Origin: Gammaproteobacteria bacterium
GTDB taxonomy: Bacteria; Pseudomonadota; Gammaproteobacteria; Eutrophobiales; Eutrophobiaceae
NCBI GenBank assembly: GCA_003250975.1
Contig: QKIY01000039.1
Location: 1-64,000 of the forward strand
DNA length: 64,000 bases
Reading direction: 5' to 3'
A program made the position numbers and the translations under genes. Below, one piece after another: positions 36,308 through 44,337 of this stretch; position 1 is the first letter of the stretch; every line of letters starts with the position of its first letter. The notes below the pieces were generated by a model, which was not told where the DNA came from, made no database searches, and saw only the letters and a list, made by a program, of their open reading frames with translations.

Positions 36308-36382
36308 ATGAAGTGGGATACACCTGAATACAGCGACATCCGCTTTGGTTTCGAAGTCACCATGTACATTAACAACAAGTAA
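36308..36382 (+). CDS. pqqA: orphan PQQ precursor peptide PqqA (copy 2)
   Basis: This second 24-residue PqqA has the same core GFEVTMYI with Glu16 and Tyr20, and the leader KWDTPEYSDIRF. It is 17/24 identical to copy 1. AAGGAG at 36295-36300 lies seven bases before the ATG. No other pqq gene is adjacent; it is a single-gene unit between a sigma-54 promoter and a strong terminator. It would need PqqBCDE from 0.4-3.5 kb. Extra unlinked pqqA copies occur in other PQQ producers and can raise precursor supply. Confidence 0.93.
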   Translation: MKWDTPEYSDIRFGFEVTMYINNK

Positions 36383-36407
36383 TGTATATCTGACTTTTAA
36401 GCATAAT

Positions 36408-36435
36408 AAAAGGGACCGCATGGTCCCTTTTTTTT
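36408..36435 (+). terminator. intrinsic terminator of the orphan pqqA
   Basis: AAAAGGGACC (36408-36417) pairs with GGTCCCTTTT (36422-36431) around the loop GCAT, and T8-9 follows. It begins 25 bases after the pqqA stop codon and isolates this gene from the operon that follows. Confidence 0.9.
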
Positions 36436-36575
36436 ACTCTCTCAACATCTCCAAACAAGCCTGAAAAACTGATACTAGCACGTTTCAACCCGTTCTGTGC
36501 TTGTCAGTTTATTGAAATCCTGCAACGAGTTTCTATTCTTATTAAATGTCCAAGTTTCTACCTTTGGCATTTACG

Positions 36576-36581
36576 TATAAT
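36576..36581 (+). promoter_or_regulatory. possible -10 box (TATAAT) before the L,D-transpeptidase gene
   Basis: A perfect TATAAT lies 45 bases before the ATG at 36626. No good -35 box is found at 16-18 bases, so the promoter would be weak or need an activator. The 243 bases between the pqqA stop and this gene otherwise hold only the terminator. Confidence 0.35.
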
Positions 36582-36625
36582 AATGTATTCTGTAAATCAC
36601 TCAGTACAAGGACAATGAGACAATA

Positions 36626-37207
36626 ATGAATACCCGTATGTTACTGCCTGGCTGGTTCTTGTATATTCAAATACTCACCGTATTGTTGCTTTACAGTACT
36701 AGTGAAGACAGTTACGCCGAAGATTTCATACTGGTGAGCAAATCCCGCCAGGTTTTGTCCATATTGAAAGATGAGCAAGTAATAAAACATTATCATATTT
36801 CATATGGCAAGGGGGGGGCTGGAAGCAAACAACGTTCCGGTGATAAAAAAACGCCTATAGGCACATACAGAATCATAGATCTCAAGGAAAACAGCCAGTT
36901 TTACATTTTTCTGCAACTGGACTACCCGAATCTCGTAGATGCATGGTACGGCTATTACAATCAGCTAATTTCCGCCGCCGAATTCAAATCCATTGTCAAA
37001 GCTAATAGAACGGGTGAAATTCCGCCCCAGGACACCAAACTGGGGGGTTATATCGGCATACATGGCCTGGGTGAAATAAACAGGGAAAAATTGGAAATTC
37101 ATCATCGCCACAACTGGACGAATGGTTGCATTGCCATGACCAATGAAGAGATAATTGATTTGATGAATTATGTCAGTATAGGAACAAAAGTTGTAATCAG
37201 AGAATAG
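36626..37207 (+). CDS. YkuD-type L,D-transpeptidase, exported
   Basis: The 193-residue protein has an N-terminal hydrophobic signal (WFLYIQILTVLLLYS) and a YkuD domain (about 33-193). The catalytic block is present: IHGLG, then HRHNWTNGCIAMTNEEI with the nucleophile Cys in NGCIAM. The family cross-links peptidoglycan stem peptides or attaches proteins to the wall. It heads a same-strand run of six genes, ten bases before the next, so it may be part of the envelope system downstream. Confidence 0.88.
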   Translation: MNTRMLLPGWFLYIQILTVLLLYSTSEDSYAEDFILVSKSRQVLSILKDEQVIKHYHISYGKGGAGSKQRSGDKKTPIGTYRIIDLKENSQFYIFLQLDYPNLVDAWYGYYNQLISAAEFKSIVKANRTGEIPPQDTKLGGYIGIHGLGEINREKLEIHHRHNWTNGCIAMTNEEIIDLMNYVSIGTKVVIRE

Positions 37208-37216
37208 TTCCTGTAA

Positions 37217-37687
37217 ATGTTAAATAAATACGATATATTCCGTTACCTGTTTTCACTAGCTGTAATCTTTTCCCCCGCATTCTGCCTTGCAAATGGGATA
37301 TATAGAGCATATGAGAAATCCTCTGAAAAAAGTCTGCAAGAGATACTTGAAGACACTGAATTTGAAATTACCGAAAATAATCTGAGAATTGTCGAAAGAT
37401 TGCATATTGGCAAGGCAATTCAACTTAGGGGAAAAAAAGGATTTCCAGAATATGAAATTATATTATATTGCAATCTTACGTTTGCAGAGAAAATGCTGGA
37501 ATTGAATTCCGAGATGATTAATGCCTGTCCTGGAAGAATAACTGTCAGGGGCAAAGGAAATTCTTATATCATTTCGGCCCCGTTATGGCCTGAAGATCCG
37601 GGCAATGAGGAATTAAACAAATTAATACGCAATATGAATAATATCTTGATAAAAATTGTTGATAATGCTGCCATACAATGGAAGTAA
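37217..37687 (+). CDS. exported DUF302-like protein
   Basis: The 156-residue precursor has a signal peptide (LFSLAVIFSPAFCLA) and a single domain resembling DUF302: LEDTEFEITENNLRIVERLH, YEIILYCNLTFAEKMLELN with CPGRITVRG and a C-terminal helix ELNKLIRNMNNILIKIVDNA. Such domains often bind small ligands or metals, but the function is unknown. It is ten bases after the L,D-transpeptidase and five bases before the channel gene, so the three are probably co-transcribed. Confidence 0.75.
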   Translation: MLNKYDIFRYLFSLAVIFSPAFCLANGIYRAYEKSSEKSLQEILEDTEFEITENNLRIVERLHIGKAIQLRGKKGFPEYEIILYCNLTFAEKMLELNSEMINACPGRITVRGKGNSYIISAPLWPEDPGNEELNKLIRNMNNILIKIVDNAAIQWK

Positions 37688-37691
37688 TTTC

Positions 37692-38477
37692 ATGAAACTT
37701 AGAACTATATTCGAGTTTATAAATACCAAAAATACTCTGAAAAAAGGAGAACACCATCTGCTATTAGCATGGTTAATATTCACCGGCATATTTATTTTTT
37801 CAATACTCGTTTCCTGGAATGAAGATCTGCTTATAAAGCTTTACCTGGGTGATAAAAGTTATATCTCCTATGCCATAAGCATTATGTATATATTTATTGC
37901 CTTTCATTGTGCAAGCAGAGTGTTTTATATCTCATCACAAATTAATGCCTCAAAAACCATTGAAAAACTTTTGCATAGCAACAGAAACATCAATCTGGGC
38001 ATGAGTGACGACAAGATACATATTAATGGCAATGAAATATTGCCTGATTGCATTGTAACAAACTTCATTCATGATTTACTAAACAAGGCACCGCGGAACC
38101 CTGATTTGGCAGATAACTTGTCAGACAGTGACACTAAACTGATAGAGATCTATGAAGCTAGACTGAAGGCGCCTCATGAGATTGGCTGGTATTCAGCAGA
38201 TATAATGATAAGACTCGGCCTATTGGGAACAGTCATCGGATTTATATTGATGCTTGGTTCAGTTGCAAACATAACCGATTTTGATATCACATCATTGCAG
38301 AAAATACTCAAGCACATGAGCACGGGCATGGGAACAGCACTTTATACGACTATGGCGGGCCTGGTTTGCAGCATGCTGACTACATTTCAATATCATATGT
38401 TGGACAGCAGCATAGATGAACTTATCCTTGCGACCAAGCATCTGGCACAGGTCCACATTCTTCCCAAGGTAAACTGA
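37692..38477 (+). CDS. MotA/TolQ/ExbB-like proton-channel subunit
   Basis: The 261-residue membrane protein has segments at about 22-42, 58-80, 174-192 and 211-230. The last pair carries the channel signature RLGLLGTVIGFILML and STGMGTALYTTMAGLVCSM. Between segments 2 and 3 is a cytoplasmic region of about 90 residues, longer than in ExbB. ATG 37692 follows the upstream stop by four bases. The next gene encodes an ExbD-like partner, so the pair probably forms a proton-driven motor similar in principle to ExbBD, MotAB or ZorAB. Confidence 0.85.
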   Translation: MKLRTIFEFINTKNTLKKGEHHLLLAWLIFTGIFIFSILVSWNEDLLIKLYLGDKSYISYAISIMYIFIAFHCASRVFYISSQINASKTIEKLLHSNRNINLGMSDDKIHINGNEILPDCIVTNFIHDLLNKAPRNPDLADNLSDSDTKLIEIYEARLKAPHEIGWYSADIMIRLGLLGTVIGFILMLGSVANITDFDITSLQKILKHMSTGMGTALYTTMAGLVCSMLTTFQYHMLDSSIDELILATKHLAQVHILPKVN

Positions 38478-38479
38478 TA

Positions 38480-39073
38480 ATGTCAATAAAAGACCGCGTA
38501 CGTACTGATCCATTTACAGATTTGCTATTTAATGCCCTACTCGGTTTCACCTTTCTATTTCTTGTAGCGATAATGTTTATGAACCCGGAAGCTAAATCCG
38601 GAATAATTGACCCAAAGGCTGAATACATTATCACTGTTACCTGGAAGGATAACAGCCCTGATGATATTGATACTTGGGTGGAAGATCCTGATGGTAATGT
38701 TATCTGGTTCAGAAATCCCCAGGCTGGCCTGCTTCATCTGGATCGCGATGACAGGGGAATGGTTAACGATTTTATAATTGTTAATGGCGAGGAAATCGTT
38801 AATCCATTAAACCAGGAAGTGGTCACGATTCGTGGTGTCGTAAAGGGAGAGTATGTCGTTAATGTCCATTACTACGCTACAGAGACATCGAAACCCGTAG
38901 AGGTAACAGTCAGGCTAGACAAGGTTAACCCGAAACTCGAGGTTATTTATTACAATACGGTTACAGTGGAAAAAAAAGGCGATGAAAGAACAGTTCTAAG
39001 ATTTAAAATTGGTCATGAAGGGACAATCACTGATATCAATTTTCTCCCCAAGAGTATTGTCACAATCGGGTAA
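38480..39073 (+). CDS. ExbD-like membrane subunit with YfaP-type periplasmic domain
   Basis: The 197-residue protein has one membrane segment (about 14-34) beginning with PFTDLLFNALLGFTFLFLVA, where Asp14 matches the essential proton-carrying aspartate of ExbD (P-x-x-D-x-x-F). The periplasmic part (45-197) is not the usual ExbD domain; it resembles the DUF2135/YfaP fold, with DDIDTWVEDPDGNVIWFRNP, the glycine-aspartate loop DRDDRG, and VVKGEYVVNVHYYATET. It begins two bases after the channel gene. The combination of channel anchor and YfaP-like domain is unusual. Confidence 0.75.
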   Translation: MSIKDRVRTDPFTDLLFNALLGFTFLFLVAIMFMNPEAKSGIIDPKAEYIITVTWKDNSPDDIDTWVEDPDGNVIWFRNPQAGLLHLDRDDRGMVNDFIIVNGEEIVNPLNQEVVTIRGVVKGEYVVNVHYYATETSKPVEVTVRLDKVNPKLEVIYYNTVTVEKKGDERTVLRFKIGHEGTITDINFLPKSIVTIG

Positions 39074-39109
39074 ATAATCATAAAAATATAATTATTCTGG
39101 AGAGCATTT

Positions 39110-39628
39110 ATGTTCACACTAGGTGTTTCAGGTTTAATTGCGGCTTATATTTTAACAGCAGTGTTGCTATTGAGTATCAACCTGTATTCCAACTGGTCAT
39201 GGAAAGTTAAAGCCGGAACAATCATTATTACATCTCTGTTTTATATTATAACATATATTTCTTACCCGGAACTTCTGGGCTGGCCAACACCGGATAATCC
39301 CCCGGAAAGATCCAGGCTGATTGCAACACATGTTGAACAGCCAGACAAGATTACTGGTGCTGAAGGGTCAATATATATATGGATAACCCGCATTGATAAT
39401 CTGGCCTCATCTAATCCACCACGTGCATTCCGGCTTGAATATTCAAATGATCTACATGAAAAAATAGTTAATGTAAATTCAAAACTGGACAAGAATATTG
39501 CACAACTGGTTGAGTTTGAAGATCATGATAATGTGATTGATGAATTGCGTGATGCACCACGTAGCGGACAAAAATCAGTCAATATAAAATTCTACGATCT
39601 CCCTGATCCGATGTTTCCAGATAAATAA
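39110..39628 (+). CDS. unrecognised two-helix membrane protein of the vWA-FHA operon
   Basis: The family is not recognised. The 172-residue protein has two membrane segments (about 5-27 and 33-53) and a C-terminal soluble domain of about 110 residues with conserved-looking parts (GSIYIWITRIDNLAS, PPRAFRLEYSNDLHEKI). The short loop between the helices suggests both ends face the same side. TGGAGAGC precedes the ATG. It lies 36 bases after the ExbD-like gene and 2 bases before the vWA-FHA gene, so it is very likely part of the same complex. Confidence 0.65.
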   Translation: MFTLGVSGLIAAYILTAVLLLSINLYSNWSWKVKAGTIIITSLFYIITYISYPELLGWPTPDNPPERSRLIATHVEQPDKITGAEGSIYIWITRIDNLASSNPPRAFRLEYSNDLHEKIVNVNSKLDKNIAQLVEFEDHDNVIDELRDAPRSGQKSVNIKFYDLPDPMFPDK

Positions 39629-39630
39629 TT

Positions 39631-41151
39631 ATGTGTAAAATCTATTATATTTTTCAGCAAATCTTTTTTATTTTCCTGTGCCTGTTTGCTGAGGCCATTC
39701 AAGCTGATACATACATAAAGGACAATATTACCTTGTCCTGTATACCGGATAGCGATGTTAAAAAAGTTGTATGCAATTACAAAACAAATGGAAGAGAACA
39801 GATACTAGGAATTAATGCGCGATATATTGGAAAAGAATTACCAGTTAGAGAATTATATACATATCCACTAAAAGACTCTGTTAGTGCGATACTTATACTG
39901 ATTGATACCAGTGATCCCGGAAGGCAGAATGTTGTAGATAAAAATATCCTTGATATAAATCGTATACTGGAATCAGTCAAATCTCATCACCGTATTGGAC
40001 TTGCGAGTTTTGACAAATCACTACGCCTTCATGTTCCTGTTGGTACATCTTTTGACTTAATTCGCGAAGAAGCAAATAAATTACAGGCTATTGGCAAAAC
40101 TACTGAACTATATCGAAGCCTTCTAACAGCAATTGACTTGCTCAAAAAAATTAATGCTGACAGAAAAACCATCTTTCTTTTTTCTGATGGCCTGGCGGAA
40201 GATCGCGCCTATTTCCACCATGATGTTGTATCAGCTGCGAACAAGGCTGATATAAGCATTACCGGTATTGGTTATCCGCGTTCGGTTTCCCGGTCAGTTG
40301 CATTGCAGACAATACGGCGACTTAGCGAGGAAACCGGGGGGTTGTATATTGAAGCAGGACGCACAAGGAATCTGCCAAATGAATTTCTGACGAATCCGTT
40401 CGCAAGTATTGATAATGGTGGTGTATTTGAAACAAACTTATCTGGCATTACAGGAGATATTACTGAAAATAATGTTCCTGTTGATTTCGTCCTAGATTCA
40501 GATATTGACACATACCGATTATCAGTTCCCCTAGACTTCACAGGAATCATCAAATCTAGTGAATCTGTCAGCAAACTGCCTTCTGATAATTCGGCCAGTA
40601 TACCTGTGCAAAAAAATAACGATTCACTCAAGATTGTTACAAAAAATATAGAACGCCAGCCCAATAATTACTGGATTTGGTATGGAATTCCCATATTTCT
40701 TGTTGTTCTTTTGATAATCGCCCTTATAGGTATAGTAATTACATTCATAAGACAAAGTAGAAGCGTAACCCTATCACCTAGCAGGAATGAGGATTACAAA
40801 CCATATGCTTATCTTGTATTACAGGATGAGACAAAAAAACGTTTTCCCATTACACGAACAACATGGAGGATAGGACGTAGCAGGGATAATGAAATGACTT
40901 TATTGGATAACTCTATTTCAAGGCGACACGCTGAAATTTATCGTGATAAGGGGGAAATATTCACCATTTATGACCTTGATTCACTTAACGGAGTGTTTGT
41001 AAATAATGAAAAGATCGAACAGAAGGTGCTTCATGAAGGAGATATCATAGAAATAGGTGATATAGCGTTAAGATTTACACTGCTTTCTACTGATTACTCT
41101 TCAGATGATTCTACCATAATGCAACATACAAAATTACCGGTGACGCATTAA
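39631..41151 (+). CDS. vWA-TM-FHA signalling protein
   Basis: The 506-residue protein has a signal peptide (1-25), a periplasmic von Willebrand A domain (about 85-260), a membrane segment (348-373, WYGIPIFLVVLLIIALIGIV) and a cytoplasmic FHA domain (412-482). The vWA metal site is partly kept: LIDTSDPG (Asp92, Ser94; the second Ser of DxSxS is Pro), Thr158 region and FSDG (Asp186). The FHA site is complete: WRIGRSRDNEM, SISRRHAE and LNGVFVNN, which should bind phosphothreonine. It closes the operon and ends tail-to-tail with the next gene over TTAA. Confidence 0.88.
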   Translation: MCKIYYIFQQIFFIFLCLFAEAIQADTYIKDNITLSCIPDSDVKKVVCNYKTNGREQILGINARYIGKELPVRELYTYPLKDSVSAILILIDTSDPGRQNVVDKNILDINRILESVKSHHRIGLASFDKSLRLHVPVGTSFDLIREEANKLQAIGKTTELYRSLLTAIDLLKKINADRKTIFLFSDGLAEDRAYFHHDVVSAANKADISITGIGYPRSVSRSVALQTIRRLSEETGGLYIEAGRTRNLPNEFLTNPFASIDNGGVFETNLSGITGDITENNVPVDFVLDSDIDTYRLSVPLDFTGIIKSSESVSKLPSDNSASIPVQKNNDSLKIVTKNIERQPNNYWIWYGIPIFLVVLLIIALIGIVITFIRQSRSVTLSPSRNEDYKPYAYLVLQDETKKRFPITRTTWRIGRSRDNEMTLLDNSISRRHAEIYRDKGEIFTIYDLDSLNGVFVNNEKIEQKVLHEGDIIEIGDIALRFTLLSTDYSSDDSTIMQHTKLPVTH

Positions 41152-41918
41152 TCTACTTGTTCAGGCAAAGTCCCCAGCCACTTATCCAGAATATCCCGCA
41201 TAACAACAGGAGATACATCCAGCTCCTTGTCACCTAGCCAAAAGCTGCTTTTTTGTTCAATTATCCTGACAAGTTTGTCGCTCTTGATCCGTCCCCTGCT
41301 GTTTCTGCACTTATCTGGCCATGCAGCAAGAATGGCCAGTGCCATACCAAGCACTTGTTCTCTGGCCTGATCAAATCTGTTTGAATCTAGTTTATTATCA
41401 GATTTTCCAGAAATGGTTGTCTCCGACATATTCATTCTTCTTATTGTACTGGCAATAAAATCCATCAATGCACATAATTCAGCAGGCAATGGAATTCTCC
41501 CGATGGTAGCCCAACGGTAGGCATCTAGCGGCCTGATTCCCCATTTTGTATCATCTCCATTCACGCTGTTGATATCGAGTACACCTTGCTCAACGCATTT
41601 CTTGGCATGATTCCACATATCTTCTATCTTTTCCCTTATTTCGACATCTTCTTTCAGGCGGGGAGAACCGGGCTCAATACCAAGCAGAAGCGGCAAGGCT
41701 TGGTCCCTTAGCAGCCATAATTCTTTCACAGCCCATTTTTCATAGAGTTTCTGCAACTCATATTTCTCATCACCATAAATACTCCTGAACTTTTGTTCTG
41801 CAGAGGTATCATTATTAATAGCCGTACCATTATCAAAAGATTCTTTACGATTACTCTTGGGGTCTTGAGCAAAGAGTTTTTTCCTTATTTTTTCAAACAG
41901 GTTCATATTAAAATTCAA
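41148..41918 (-). CDS. unrecognised cytoplasmic protein downstream of tilS
   Basis: I do not recognise a named family. The 256-residue protein has no signal or membrane segment. The middle reads KWAVKELWLLRDQALPLLLG then RPLDAYRWATIGRIPLPAEL, and the end (about 185-250) has a helical EQVLGMALAILAAWPDKCRN and SPVVMRDILDKWLGTLPEQ. This layout, a W-rich A-x-x-L-L-x-G block plus a terminal helical recognition-like part, recurs in bacterial hypotheticals. It begins four bases after tilS on the same strand, so it is co-transcribed, and converges on the vWA-FHA gene. Confidence 0.65.
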   Translation of the reverse strand: MNFNMNLFEKIRKKLFAQDPKSNRKESFDNGTAINNDTSAEQKFRSIYGDEKYELQKLYEKWAVKELWLLRDQALPLLLGIEPGSPRLKEDVEIREKIEDMWNHAKKCVEQGVLDINSVNGDDTKWGIRPLDAYRWATIGRIPLPAELCALMDFIASTIRRMNMSETTISGKSDNKLDSNRFDQAREQVLGMALAILAAWPDKCRNSRGRIKSDKLVRIIEQKSSFWLGDKELDVSPVVMRDILDKWLGTLPEQVD

Positions 41919-41922
41919 CTTG

Positions 41923-43257
41923 TTATCCTGATTTTTCTAATAACGTAATATTCCAGGAAGGCTCATTACTCGCAGCGGCAAAGGATTTATCGATCCAGTA
42001 GCCGGCAACTGCAGCCAGTTTGCCTTCAATGAATAGCAGGGGAATCTTGTTTCTTTCCCATGGTGGTATTTCTTCTTCCTGAAAAAGTTTTTTTAACTCA
42101 TGTGTTTCATGACGTCCAGCAGGGTGTATCTTTTCACCTCCTTGTCGAAACCTGATTTCAATAGTATTGTTTTTTATATCGGAAAGACGGATCCCCTCGC
42201 CCGTCATCCTGTTTGCTTGTAACCGTGCAAATCCAATATCCAGGGAACTACCGAGATCCCATTGATAGGTTCTGCTGTTATCAAACTCCTGCTCAGGATG
42301 CATCAGATACATTTTTTTTCTGTAACGTCTTACCTCTGTGTCCTTCCACTGCATGCAGGGCAATGAGTCTATATCAGCATGAATCACCTCATCAACTATC
42401 TTATTCAATATCGCTTCATTGGGTGCATCAAAATGATTATCCCTGATCCAGTATCGGATAACATTCTTAACCCTTGGTTCCTCCAAAAGGCATAGCCTGT
42501 CAATGTTAAGAGTTAACCGGTCTTCACCTTGGATGTTCTTTAGATCGGCAAGGGCAACTCCAGCAAGGATTTCTGAAACCTCGGACTGGTGTCTGGCGGC
42601 CCTGGCGATGGTCTTTCCTGCAGAAGGCCAGCGTTGAAGAATAACCGGCAGGACCTTTTGGCGTATATAATTCCGGTCAAAATGATGTTCCAGGTTACTC
42701 TCATCCTCGACCCAGAAGAGTTTGTTTTCATGAACATACTCCAAGAGTTGCTCTCTGCTGATACCTAGTAATGGCCTGGCGACCCAGCCATTGGAAAATC
42801 TCCTGCAGAAAGGAATCCCTGCCAGGCCATCAGGGCCTGAACCGCGAATTAAATGAAGCAGCACCGTTTCAACCAGATCATCTCGATGATGTGCTGTTAA
42901 TAAAACATCATCTTTTCCAATAAACTCACTGATCGCCGCATAGCGTAATTCCCTGGCATGCGCCTCCATACCCTGCTCGTTATTGCAACTGACATTTATA
43001 GACTTACATATAAATTTTACACCCAGGTTTTCGCATTGTTCCTGGCAATGACGGGCCCATAAATCAGCATTTTTGCTTATCTTGTGATTGATATGAACAG
43101 CAGTTAAACTAATCGCGCAAATTTTTCTGGCTTCTACAAGCAGATGCAGAAGCGCTGTTGAATCCAGCCCTCCACTGTAGGCCAGCCAATAATTCCCGTT
43201 ACCCGGCAACTTCTCAATGATGGCCAAGATTTCTGATGGTGCAATTGTGGGTTTCAC
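41923..43257 (-). CDS. tilS: tRNA(Ile)-lysidine synthetase
   Basis: TilS modifies C34 of the CAU-anticodon tRNA-Ile to lysidine, giving it AUA specificity. The 444-residue protein has the PP-loop ATP motif AYSGGLDSTALLHLL near the N-terminus, LLTAHHRDDLVETVLLHLIRG around residue 105, and C-terminal substrate-binding domains with IHPAGRHETHELKKLFQE and IPPWERNKIPLLF. It lies downstream of accA, as in many Gammaproteobacteria. Confidence 0.94.
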   Translation of the reverse strand: MKPTIAPSEILAIIEKLPGNGNYWLAYSGGLDSTALLHLLVEARKICAISLTAVHINHKISKNADLWARHCQEQCENLGVKFICKSINVSCNNEQGMEAHARELRYAAISEFIGKDDVLLTAHHRDDLVETVLLHLIRGSGPDGLAGIPFCRRFSNGWVARPLLGISREQLLEYVHENKLFWVEDESNLEHHFDRNYIRQKVLPVILQRWPSAGKTIARAARHQSEVSEILAGVALADLKNIQGEDRLTLNIDRLCLLEEPRVKNVIRYWIRDNHFDAPNEAILNKIVDEVIHADIDSLPCMQWKDTEVRRYRKKMYLMHPEQEFDNSRTYQWDLGSSLDIGFARLQANRMTGEGIRLSDIKNNTIEIRFRQGGEKIHPAGRHETHELKKLFQEEEIPPWERNKIPLLFIEGKLAAVAGYWIDKSFAAASNEPSWNITLLEKSG

Positions 43258-43310
43258 CAGAATATACTGCCAAGTTTTACGTTAGCCCGGGTTCGTAGAC
43301 ATCCCTTAGC

Positions 43311-44285
43311 TTAAGATCCAAAGAAGCCGTAACTACGTATGCGTTTTTGTCTTTCCGAGACCAAAAGTTCAATATCCTTGGTGGCAAGGCTGTCATAAGC
43401 GGATTCAAGTGTTCGGCTAAGAAGTCTAGCTGCTTCATCATAATCCCTGTGAGCGCCGCCCAGTGGTTCTTCCACAATCTTGTCTACCAGACCAAGGTCA
43501 TATAACCGCTGTGCCGTTATACCCATTGCTTCAGCAGCATCTTCTGCACTGTTGGCACTCTTCCAGAGTATTGAGGCACAGCCTTCGGGAGAGATTACGG
43601 AGTAGGTACTGTATTGCAGCATTAACAGGGTGTCGGCTACACCGATTGCCAGAGCGCCACCGGAACCGCCCTCTCCGATAATCGTTGCTATGATTGGAAC
43701 ACTCAGCTCAGCCATCGCCATAAGATTCCTTGAAATGGCCTCGCTTTGCCCCCTTTCTTCTGCACCGATGCCGGGATAGGCCCCCGGAGTATCAATAAAG
43801 GTAAACAGGGGTAAATTGAACTTTTCTGCCAATTTCATGATACGCAAGGCCTTACGGTAACCTTCCGGGCGAGGCATCCCGTAATTCCTGAAGATTCTTT
43901 CCTTGGTGTCCCGTCCCTTTTGATGGCCAATCACTGCAACCGGCTGATTTCTGAAACGTGCGATACCGCAAACGATAGCATGGTCATCAGCAAAATTCCT
44001 GTCACCGTGTAATTCATCAAAATCAGAGAATACTCGCTGGATGTAATCAAGAGTGTACGGCCGTGAAGGATGACGGGAGACCTGGGATATTTGCCACGCG
44101 GACAAGGACGAGAAAATGGATGAAATCAGCTCCCTGCTTCTTTTCTGCAGCCTTGATATCTCTTCATTAATATTTATTTCCTTATCACTTCCAACGTAAC
44201 GGAGTTCTTGAATCTTGGCATCCAACTCCGCAATTGGCTGCTCAAAATCAAGAAAATTCATGTTTGATTCTTTATTTTCAGACAT
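43311..44285 (-). CDS. accA: acetyl-CoA carboxylase carboxyltransferase subunit alpha
   Basis: With AccD it transfers the carboxyl group from biotin to acetyl-CoA in fatty acid synthesis. The 324-residue protein has the expected [73 protein letters not shown] and [12 protein letters not shown]. The start may be eight codons later (44261), as in other AccA proteins; neither start has a clear ribosome site. It lies between dnaE and tilS. Confidence 0.95.
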   Translation of the reverse strand: MSENKESNMNFLDFEQPIAELDAKIQELRYVGSDKEININEEISRLQKRSRELISSIFSSLSAWQISQVSRHPSRPYTLDYIQRVFSDFDELHGDRNFADDHAIVCGIARFRNQPVAVIGHQKGRDTKERIFRNYGMPRPEGYRKALRIMKLAEKFNLPLFTFIDTPGAYPGIGAEERGQSEAISRNLMAMAELSVPIIATIIGEGGSGGALAIGVADTLLMLQYSTYSVISPEGCASILWKSANSAEDAAEAMGITAQRLYDLGLVDKIVEEPLGGAHRDYDEAARLLSRTLESAYDSLATKDIELLVSERQKRIRSYGFFGS

Positions 44286-44337
44286 TTTACTGTTTTTCTA
44301 AAATTAATTAGTACTTGCCCAGAACATATGGCTAGAA

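Noticed and set aside
36194-36421. 75-residue open frame antisense to the orphan pqqA
   Set aside because: It runs through the sigma-54 promoter, the hairpin and the pqqA coding sequence; the PqqA reading with its ribosome site explains the region far better.
37692-41151. Zorya-type phage defence (ZorAB) as the identity of the channel operon
   Set aside because: The channel pair is similar in principle, but there is no OmpA-like domain on the ExbD-like subunit and no ZorC, ZorD or ZorE helicase or nuclease nearby.
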